Of a stretch of DNA of 13,148 nt, positions 1 through 5,225 are shown piece after piece. Each line of letters starts with the position of its first letter. Positions within the stretch are counted from its first letter, which is position 1. The notes beneath the pieces were generated by a model that had not been told where the DNA came from, made no database searches, and worked only from the letters and a program-made list of their open reading frames with translations. The position numbers and the translations under genes were made by a program. The stretch comes from CAYGWP01 sp964353455. Its GTDB lineage: Bacteria > Planctomycetota > Phycisphaerae > FEN-1346. Where the stretch lies: the NCBI GenBank assembly GCA_964353455.1, contig CAYGWP010000116.1, forward strand, positions 1 to 13,148. Reading direction: 5' to 3'.

Positions 1-2
1 GC

Positions 3-725
3 ATCGCAGGCTGCCAGGACCCTGCCGTGGACCTCCTCTTCCTCTGGGGGCCGGAGGCGAAAATCTCCGGCATCGTCATCAACCTGGCCTGCACCTCGCA
101 GGAGACCGAGAACCTGAAGGAGGTCTCGGCCGACTTCTGGCATGATGTCCGCGAGGAAATCCACCGCCGGCACGGACAGGACCTGTTCATCTTCCCGCAG
201 GCCTCCGTGGCCGGCGACCAGTCGCCGCACCTTCTGTACCGGAAACAGGCCGAGCAGACGATGGACTCTCGCCGCGGCCTGTCGCGTCGCCAGGAGATCG
301 CCCGCCGCATAGCCAACGCTGTCGATGACGTGCTGCCGGTGGCCGGGGCGGATGTCAAGCGGCGCATCGTTTTCCGCCACACAGTGGCCGCAGTGGACCT
401 TCCGGAGCATGAGCCGCCAGCCGAGCCGTTCTACGTAACCGACCCGGTCCGGCCCATCGAGGTCCACGTGCTGCGTCTGGGCGACGTGGCCATCGCCACG
501 AGCCCGTTCGAACTGTACCTGGATTACGGTATCCGGATCGAGGCCCGCAGCCGCGCCGTGCTGACGATGCTGGTGCAACTCTCGTGCGGCACGTGCGGCT
601 ACCTGCCCACCGAGAGGGGCGTCAAGGGCGGCGGCTACAGCGCCGATAAGTTCGTCGTCGGCCCGGCCGGCGGCCAAGTCCTGGTCGATGAGACCGTCAA
701 ACGGATCAACGAACTGTGGCCATGA
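3..725 (+). CDS. Neutral-ceramidase-like protein, C-terminal part (5' end outside window)
   Basis: The reading frame is open from the left edge (frame starts at base 3), so the true start lies outside and only about 240 residues are visible. The GTG at 27 is internal. The segment contains GDQSPHLLYRKQAEQ and a C-terminal block GGGYSADKF..VGPAGGQVLVDETV. I associate these with large planctomycete proteins often labelled neutral/alkaline non-lysosomal ceramidase-like, enzymes that would hydrolyse amide-linked lipids or related substrates. The substrate cannot be told from the sequence. The stop at 723-725 is 31 bp before the next start on the same strand, so the two genes are probably co-transcribed. 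A decayed second copy of the same C-terminal block lies at 2800-2931 on the other strand. I am confident it is a real gene and only moderately confident of the family name. Confidence 0.6.
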   Translation: MAGCQDPAVDLLFLWGPEAKISGIVINLACTSQETENLKEVSADFWHDVREEIHRRHGQDLFIFPQASVAGDQSPHLLYRKQAEQTMDSRRGLSRRQEIARRIANAVDDVLPVAGADVKRRIVFRHTVAAVDLPEHEPPAEPFYVTDPVRPIEVHVLRLGDVAIATSPFELYLDYGIRIEARSRAVLTMLVQLSCGTCGYLPTERGVKGGGYSADKFVVGPAGGQVLVDETVKRINELWP

Positions 726-744
726 GCAGCACGCGCACCGGGAA

Positions 745-750
745 AAGGAG
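745..750 (+). promoter_or_regulatory. Ribosome binding site deciding the isomerase start
   Basis: AAGGAG stands exactly 6 bases before the ATG at 757. An in-frame ATG at 751 directly abuts the motif and could not use it, and the ATG at 688 lies inside the preceding gene. The start is therefore placed at 757. Confidence 0.7.
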
Positions 751-756
751 ATGAAC

Positions 757-1590
757 ATGGGCAATATCCACGTCGGTCTGAATTCGGAGTTCTCGCGCAG
801 TTCAGACAAGCCGTTTGAATGGGCGGTCGCGAAAGCCGCCGAGATGGGCTACAAGTATTTCGAGCCCATGGTCCACTTCGGCCGCGAACTGATGAGCGAG
901 GCCGGATACTTCCACACTGTCTCGATGTTCGACGACCCGTGGCGCATCAAGGATGCCTGCGACGCGGCCGGCCTCAGGATCTCGGGCCTCCAGGCGCACG
1001 GGCCGCTCGGCCGGCCCGACGTTCATGGCGAATACATCAAACTGGCCATCCGCGTCGCCGCAGAGATAGGCGTCCCGGTAGTCAACACCGATGAGGGCAT
1101 CAAGGCCAGATGGACCACCGAGGAAGAGGACTTCGTCCTGATAAAGTACACGCTTCAGGAGGCCGCTTTCATCGCCGAGCGGCGCGGCGTCAAGATCGGT
1201 ATCGAACCGCACGCGCAGTACTCGCGCCACCCCGACGGCCTCGACCGCATCTACAACCTCGTCAAGTCGCCCGCCATCGGCATCAACTTCGACACCGGCA
1301 ACGCATACCTGTGCGGACACGACGTATATGCATGGCTTGAGCGGGTGGCCGAACGCCTCGTCCACCTGCACGCGAAGGACATTTCTGTGGTCCACTCGGA
1401 CGCCGAGCGCGGGAAAGTCACCGGTACGCCGGTCGGCTGCGCCTGCGGCGAAGGCGTTCTCGATTGGAAACGCATCATCGACATCGTGCGGAAAAAGTGC
1501 CCGCGCGACGTGGTCTTCTCGGTCGAGTGCGGCACCCCCGCCCAAGCCGCAAAGAGCCTCCAGCACCTGACTCCTCTTGCAGGCCCGTAG
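757..1590 (+). CDS. Sugar phosphate isomerase/epimerase-like TIM-barrel protein
   Basis: This 277-residue protein has the normal length and motif order of the xylose-isomerase-like TIM-barrel family (AP_endonuc_2), whose members isomerise or epimerise sugars, inositols and related ketoses using a divalent metal. Candidate metal or catalytic residues follow the usual order: Glu150 in IEPH, Asp179 in NFDTGN, His205 in HLHAKD, and Glu257 in VECGT. A GEGVLDW segment follows the third motif. There is no signal peptide, so it should be cytoplasmic. It sits 31 bp after the ceramidase-like gene, and its TAG at 1588-1590 abuts the stop of the convergent oxidoreductase with no base between them. Isomerase plus Gfo/Idh/MocA pairs are common in planctomycete sugar or cyclitol catabolism, which fits, but the substrate is not deducible. 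Confidence 0.85.
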   Translation: MGNIHVGLNSEFSRSSDKPFEWAVAKAAEMGYKYFEPMVHFGRELMSEAGYFHTVSMFDDPWRIKDACDAAGLRISGLQAHGPLGRPDVHGEYIKLAIRVAAEIGVPVVNTDEGIKARWTTEEEDFVLIKYTLQEAAFIAERRGVKIGIEPHAQYSRHPDGLDRIYNLVKSPAIGINFDTGNAYLCGHDVYAWLERVAERLVHLHAKDISVVHSDAERGKVTGTPVGCACGEGVLDWKRIIDIVRKKCPRDVVFSVECGTPAQAAKSLQHLTPLAGP

Positions 1591-2775
1591 TCACGCCTTC
1601 GGGTCGAACTGCGGGACTTTCAACGTCTCGCCGTCCTTGAGGGCCGACTGGTGGGCGACGATGCCGGGCACGGTCATCGCCAGCGCCTCGTGGATGTTGA
1701 CGACCGGCTCGCGGTCCTCCAGGATCGCCGAGATGAATTCGTGGGTCAGGTTGCCGTGCGAGCCTCCGTGTCCGCCCGCCGGCACGCCGGGCGGAAGCGG
1801 CGGGCGGCCTGTGTCGGGCAGGTTCTTCTCGGCCCCGTGGTATCCCGTGGCGTCCATCCAGCCGCGCTCTCCGAAGACGCGGCCCACCTCGACCACGAGG
1901 CCCAAGATTGATTTACACATCAACATTCGCGAAGACCCGCCTTCGCTCGTTGAAAAGAGCGCGACCTCGTCGGTGAACGGGTTGTCGTACCGGTTCGCGC
2001 CGGGCTTGAAGTCGGCCCGCTCCCCGCGGAAGCCCCGGCACGAGACCGATGTGAACCGTTTGCCCGTCACGGCCACGTAGTAGGCGGTCGAGTGGGTCGG
2101 ATACCACAAGGGCGGGCTGCCCACCCGCCAGTCCTTGAACGACGGGATCGGCGCGGTCGTGTGGTGATAGTATTCCCCCTCGGAATAGACGAGCCGCCCG
2201 AACCCGCCCGCCAGGTAGATCTGGCGCATCGCGTAGCAATCGGGGCGGAAGAAACTCGTCTCGGCCATCATGTACCGCAGGCCCGTCTTCCGGACGGTCT
2301 CCAGCAGTTGCTCCCCCTCCTCGATCGAGCCGAACGTGGCCGGCACGGCGGACATCACGTGCTTGCCGTGCCTGAGGACCTCGATGCAGTGGCGCGGGTG
2401 GCTCGGGGCGTCGGTGGCCACGAAGACGGCCTCGATCGCCGGGTCCTTGACCAGCACCTCCAGCGACTCGTACGACTTCTCGCAGCCGCAGGCCTTCATC
2501 AGGCCGTCGCGGCGGTCGGCAATCAGGTCGCTCACGGCCACGATCTGGACGTTCGGATGGTCCTGGAAACCGAACGCCGCCCCGAAGCGGCAGGCCCCGT
2601 AACCGACGATGCCGACGCGGACCTTGCGGTCCGAGACGGGCTTCCATTTTTTCTCGGGCTGCGGCGACCCGGCGGCGCCCGCCCCCGCGGCAAGCCCGCC
2701 GGCCACGATCGCGCCCAGCGAACCGATGCCGAGCGTCTCCAGAAAAGCACGCCGGTCAATCCCATGGTCCGACAT
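1591..2775 (-). CDS. TAT-exported Gfo/Idh/MocA family oxidoreductase
   Basis: This 394-residue protein begins with a twin-arginine signal (DRRAFLETLG at 7-16, then a hydrophobic Gly/Ala stretch to about residue 35), so it should be exported folded with its cofactor. A Rossmann motif GIVGYGACRFG follows at about 55-65, and the C-terminal half is the usual Gfo/Idh/MocA beta-sheet domain ending in GGSHGNLTHEFISAILE. Such enzymes oxidise or reduce sugars and cyclitols with NAD(P). The canonical EKP motif after HGKHVM is replaced by AVP, so catalysis may differ from the textbook members. I chose the ATG at 2775 because a GGAGG precedes it by 7 bases; an in-frame ATG at 2793 has no such site. The gene converges on the isomerase. 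Directly upstream lies a ceramidase-like pseudogene, so its original operon has been broken. Confidence 0.87.
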   Translation of the reverse strand: MSDHGIDRRAFLETLGIGSLGAIVAGGLAAGAGAAGSPQPEKKWKPVSDRKVRVGIVGYGACRFGAAFGFQDHPNVQIVAVSDLIADRRDGLMKACGCEKSYESLEVLVKDPAIEAVFVATDAPSHPRHCIEVLRHGKHVMSAVPATFGSIEEGEQLLETVRKTGLRYMMAETSFFRPDCYAMRQIYLAGGFGRLVYSEGEYYHHTTAPIPSFKDWRVGSPPLWYPTHSTAYYVAVTGKRFTSVSCRGFRGERADFKPGANRYDNPFTDEVALFSTSEGGSSRMLMCKSILGLVVEVGRVFGERGWMDATGYHGAEKNLPDTGRPPLPPGVPAGGHGGSHGNLTHEFISAILEDREPVVNIHEALAMTVPGIVAHQSALKDGETLKVPQFDPKA

Positions 2776-2799
2776 GGCAGAACCTCCAATCACGTATGG

Positions 2800-2940
2800 T
2801 CACTTCGATTCTTTCCAGATCGCGCCAATGGCCTCAACGGTCCGGTCCACGAGCACCTGGCCGCCTTCGGGGCCGACCGGGTTGCCGTGCGGGATGCCGC
2901 TGTAACCGCCTCCCGCGCCCCCCGATGTAGCATGCACCGC
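2800..2940 (-). pseudogene. Remnant C-terminus of a second ceramidase-like gene
   Basis: On the minus strand the frame ending in TGA at 2800-2802 encodes AGGGYSGIP..NPVGPEGGQVLVDRTVEAIGAIW. This matches, block for block, the C-terminus of the gene at the left edge (GGGYSADKF..VGPAGGQVLVDETVKRINELW). The similarity stops near base 2931-2940, and the remaining 500 or more residues expected for the family are absent upstream. The two copies differ at many codons, so this is an old paralogue, not a recent duplicate. The fragment ends 24 bp before the oxidoreductase start, in the position a real upstream operon partner would hold. An open frame reaching 2988 could give a 62-residue product, but nothing before about residue 20 resembles the family. 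Confidence 0.7.
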
Positions 2941-2954
2941 CCCGACCTCCCGCG

Positions 2955-3065
2955 AGCCTAGGCTATCCGAGACCGCCAACAGCCGCAAGCGCGAACTCCA
3001 GGCACCTGTACCCAGGTCTAGGGCGCCGAGGCGGCGGGAACCGACACCCCCAACGGCCCTAGGCT
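2955..3065. repeat. CCTAGGCT repeated in a GC-rich intergenic stretch
   Basis: CCTAGGCT occurs at 2957-2964, as part of the perfect 10-bp palindrome AGCCTAGGCT at 2955-2964, and again at 3058-3065 inside GGCCCTAGGCTGGCC. Between them is a short inverted repeat (ACCTG/CAGGT, about 3004-3016). No gene is visible from 2941 to 3233. The repeats could mark an old recombination scar beside the truncated gene, or be chance in GC-rich DNA. Confidence 0.3.
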
Positions 3066-3194
3066 GGCCACACAGCGCGCAGCGCCCTTTCAGCGCGCCG
3101 ACGCCCCTTTACGCCATTCCGTGTCATGCTATGGCAAGAAGGCGAGTTAGGTAGCCGAGGGGAAGGACTCGCGGGAACCGCCAGAATTGTCGCC

Positions 3195-3220
3195 ACAAGT
3201 CGCCAATTGGCAAGACTTGT
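3195..3220. repeat. Near-perfect palindrome 3' of the tRNA
   Basis: Arms ACAAGTC (3195-3201) and GACTTGT (3214-3220) flank the 10-bp palindrome GCCAATTGGC (3202-3211), with only two unpaired A residues. The tRNA end is 14 bases to the right. Leftward transcription of the tRNA would fold this as a hairpin, but no T-run follows, so it is not a classical intrinsic terminator. A recombinase core or protein binding site is the alternative. Confidence 0.45.
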
Positions 3221-3233
3221 CGTTACCTGACAT

Positions 3234-3310
3234 TGGTGCGCCCGGGCTGACTCGAACAGCCGACCTGCGGTTTAGGAAACCGCCGCTCTATCCTGCTGAG
3301 CTACGGGCGC
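3234..3310 (-). tRNA. trnR: tRNA-Arg(CCU)
   Basis: The minus strand reads as a complete cloverleaf: acceptor GCGCCCG/CGGGCGC (7 of 7 pairs), D stem GCTC/GAGC, anticodon stem GCGGT/ACCGC with loop TTCCTAA, variable loop AGGTC, and T stem GGCTG/CAGCC with loop TTCGAGT. The discriminator is A (3237) and CCA is encoded (3234-3236). The anticodon is CCT, which reads AGG as arginine, a rare codon in high-GC genomes. No mismatch is seen, so the gene should be functional. tRNA genes are favoured integration targets of tyrosine recombinases, and one starts 138 bp away, but on the 5' side of the tRNA, the opposite of the usual geometry. Confidence 0.96.
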
Positions 3311-3327
3311 AACTACCTATCCTTGCA

Positions 3328-3337
3328 CGACTTATAT
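3328..3337. repeat. Direct repeat copy 1, CGACTTATAT
   Basis: CGACTTATAT is here and again at 5168-5177 in the same orientation. The match extends loosely, with TGCA or TGCAA just before and CCG or TGTCCG just after. The two copies flank the integrase and excisionase genes. They could be recombination or Xis sites, or both could be leftward -10 elements (ATATAAG on the minus strand). Confidence 0.4.
3331..3336 (-). promoter_or_regulatory. Possible -10 box for tRNA-Arg
   Basis: On the minus strand TATAAG lies about 20 bases upstream of the mature tRNA 5' end, a normal distance for a tRNA promoter. No good -35 is found at the expected spacing. The box sits inside the 10-bp repeat CGACTTATAT (3328-3337), which recurs at 5168-5177. 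Confidence 0.35.
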
Positions 3338-3363
3338 CCGAAACCGCAAAGCCCGTTTTCCAC

Positions 3364-3385
3364 GACGACAACCTTGACGACAACC
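3364..3385. repeat. Tandem GACGACAACC boxes over the integrase promoter
   Basis: GACGACAACC occurs at 3364-3373 and 3376-3385, a period of 12 bases, roughly one helical turn. The second copy overlaps the -35 box of the integrase promoter. This arrangement suits a dimeric repressor operator or integrase/excisionase arm-type sites. The repeat is seen directly; the role is inferred. Confidence 0.5.
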
Positions 3386-3402
3386 GGGTGACGGGTTATA
3401 CT
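3374..3402 (+). promoter_or_regulatory. Sigma70-type promoter of the integrase gene
   Basis: TTGACG (3374-3379) and TATACT (3397-3402) are separated by exactly 17 bases, close to consensus at both boxes. Transcription would begin near 3409, leaving a 40-base leader before the integrase ATG, with AAGGAG at 3436-3441 as ribosome binding site. The tandem GACGACAACC boxes overlap the -35. Confidence 0.7.
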
Positions 3403-3448
3403 ACTCATGTGAGGTCTGCGAATCCCGGTCGCCGTAAGGAGCATCGTC

Positions 3449-4717
3449 ATGTCCGTCCGCCAATCAGCACACAGGCGCAGACAGAAGCCTGCTAAGCCTA
3501 GCCCCTCGTTTCCTCTGACCCCGCACAACAACGGTCAGTGGTGCAAAAAAATCCGCGGCAAGGTATACTTCTTCGGTGTCTGGGAAGACCCCGATGCCGC
3601 TCTCCAAAGGTACTTGCGTGCAGCCGCAGAACTCCACGCCGGCCGACAACCCCGACCGACTATATCCGCTGAGGGGGTCACGGTCAAGCAAGTATGCAAC
3701 CACTACTTGACTTTCCAGATCCAGAAACTCGACGCGGGCGACATATCCCCCCGCTGGTTTGAGGACTGCCGGCGTGTGGTGGAGAGTTTTGCCCGCTCAG
3801 TCGGCCCCGGACGGCTGGTATCCGACCTCGTGCCCGACGATTTCCAGCAATATCGCCAGAGCGTCATCCGTCACGGCCTCAATGGTAAGACCAAGGGATT
3901 AGGTGCTCACGCCCTCACTCGCTGTATCACCGTGATTCGCAGCATCTTCAAGTATGCATATGAAATAGACCTCATCGACAAACCGATGAAGTATGGAAAG
4001 GGACTGGAAAAGCCTTCCGTCCGGGCAAAACGTAAGGCCCAAAGATCGGCTGAACTCGCAAACGGCAAGCGTTTGTTCAGCCCATCACAAGTCCGCGCCA
4101 TGCTTGAGGCGGCAAACGCCCCCCTGCGAGCGATGATTCTGCTTGGGATAAACGGCGGCTTCGGCAATGCCGATTGCGCCAGGCTCCCCATCAGTGCCGT
4201 TGACTTCGGCCGAGCGGTCATAGAGTTCGACCGCCCCAAGACCGGCGTCGAGCGCGTGGTACCTCTATGGCCCGAGACAGCAGAGGCCTTGCGCCAAACC
4301 CTGGCCAGTCGGCCGACACCGGCGGATGCGGAAATATCTGACCTGGTGTTCGTCACGACCTTCGGACACCCGTGGCTGCGAGAGAACGTTCACCGAACGC
4401 CTGACAACAGCATCGAGAAGGTTGTTCCCATAGACAGCATTCACCAGGAGTTCGATAAGCTCCTCAGGAAAATCAGCCTCAAACGAAAGGGCATCGGCTT
4501 CTACACCCTCCGGCACACCTTCCGAACATGGGCCGATGAGGTTAGAGACCAGCACGCCATCCTCCGCATCATGGGCCACACAATCCCTGGCATGTCAGGC
4601 ATCTACGTCGAGGAGATCTCGCTGGAGCGGCTCCGGGCAGTGGTGGAACACGTCCGCCATAAACTTTTCCCGCCCGAGGGCGCTGTTTCTGATCAACCGA
4701 GGAACGCCGCTACTTGA
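3449..4717 (+). CDS. Tyrosine recombinase / integrase
   Basis: This 422-residue protein has the integrase layout: an N-terminal arm-binding-like region (GQWCKKIRGKVYFFGVW, about 30-46), a core-binding helical domain (about 80-185), and a C-terminal catalytic domain. Visible catalytic residues are Lys264 (RPKTG), His356 and Arg359 (RHTFR), His377 (MGH) and the nucleophile Tyr386 (GIYVEE). The first catalytic arginine, usually in a TGLR-like motif, is not seen: the equivalent segment is GINGGFGNADC with Asn235. I recall similar wording in planctomycete integrases, so this may be a subfamily trait, not damage. The ATG at 3449 has AAGGAG seven bases upstream and a near-consensus promoter. The 3' end overlaps the convergent HTH gene by 8 bp. 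It probably drives integration and excision of the local element. Confidence 0.92.
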   Translation: MSVRQSAHRRRQKPAKPSPSFPLTPHNNGQWCKKIRGKVYFFGVWEDPDAALQRYLRAAAELHAGRQPRPTISAEGVTVKQVCNHYLTFQIQKLDAGDISPRWFEDCRRVVESFARSVGPGRLVSDLVPDDFQQYRQSVIRHGLNGKTKGLGAHALTRCITVIRSIFKYAYEIDLIDKPMKYGKGLEKPSVRAKRKAQRSAELANGKRLFSPSQVRAMLEAANAPLRAMILLGINGGFGNADCARLPISAVDFGRAVIEFDRPKTGVERVVPLWPETAEALRQTLASRPTPADAEISDLVFVTTFGHPWLRENVHRTPDNSIEKVVPIDSIHQEFDKLLRKISLKRKGIGFYTLRHTFRTWADEVRDQHAILRIMGHTIPGMSGIYVEEISLERLRAVVEHVRHKLFPPEGAVSDQPRNAAT

Positions 4718-5000
4718 TGAATTCGATGACGTTGGTCTTCGGCCCAAGCCTAACCTCTTGCGAAGGCGGCGGTGGCAGCGAACTCGTCCGGCCTTCGACG
4801 AACGCTTCCAGACTCTCCGCGGAGACTCTCCAACAACGACGATGCGAGACCAGAGTTGACCGACTTCCAACGTTCACCGCCCGCAGGTTCCCGTTGTGAA
4901 TCCACCGCTCGACCGTGTCGCGGGAGACGCGCAGGTGCCGGGCAACCTCACCGACGGTGAGCCACCGTGATTCCCGTTCTATTCCCCTGGTCACGGACAT
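4710..5000 (-). CDS. Excisionase-like helix-turn-helix protein
   Basis: This protein of about 96 residues carries a MerR/excisionase-type DNA-binding domain: WLTVGEVARHLRVSRDTVERW, then IHNGNLRAVNVGSR as the wing, then WRVSAESLEAFVEGR. The tail is short and Pro/Ser-rich. In integrase modules such proteins are recombination directionality factors that bend DNA beside the att site, and they can also regulate the integrase promoter. It converges on the integrase with an 8-bp overlap of 3' ends, so antisense transcription may link the levels of the two proteins. The start is uncertain. I chose the ATG at 5000, but a GTG at 5024 is in frame and neither has a well-spaced ribosome binding site. Confidence 0.8.
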   Translation of the reverse strand: MSVTRGIERESRWLTVGEVARHLRVSRDTVERWIHNGNLRAVNVGSRSTLVSHRRCWRVSAESLEAFVEGRTSSLPPPPSQEVRLGPKTNVIEFIK

Positions 5001-5167
5001 CGTCTGACACCCGCTTCCTTGCACGTCCTCACCGGCCGATCTTGCGATGGCACACCCCTCTGGTGAAAGTGCCGAACGTAAGTAAGACCCTCAGACGCAA
5101 ATCCCTTCCGCCTGCACAAAGACCACTTCGCGCGCACAAATCGCTTTTCTAACCAATTGTACTGCAA

Positions 5168-5177
5168 CGACTTATAT
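5168..5177. repeat. Direct repeat copy 2, CGACTTATAT
   Basis: This is the second copy of the repeat at 3328-3337. It sits in the 201-bp gap (5025-5225) between the excisionase-like gene and the end of the large operon. That gap is more AT-rich than its surroundings and holds no gene. On the minus strand the repeat reads ATATAAGTCG and could be a -10 element for the excisionase gene, giving a leader of about 145-170 bases. Confidence 0.4.
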
Positions 5178-5225
5178 TGTCCGCGTGTGGCGTTCATTTC
5201 TGTTTCCGCACATTTACGTCCGCAT

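Larger units (their letters stand above)
3234..5225. mobile_element. Putative tRNA-associated integration module
   Basis: A tRNA-Arg gene, a tyrosine recombinase with its own promoter, and a small excisionase-like HTH gene are grouped within 2 kb, the usual integration end of an integrative element. Base composition is less GC-rich here than in the genes on either side. The far boundary and the att repeats are not visible, so whether the operon starting at 5226 is cargo of this element is unproven. Confidence 0.45.

Noticed and set aside
802..1566. Minus-strand open frame opposite the isomerase
   Set aside because: The sense strand carries a complete TIM-barrel motif set; the antisense product has no family features.
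3187..3495. Open frame reading across the tRNA region (GAPGLTRTADLRFRKPPLYPAE)
   Set aside because: This is the familiar false translation of the antisense strand of a tRNA gene, not a protein.
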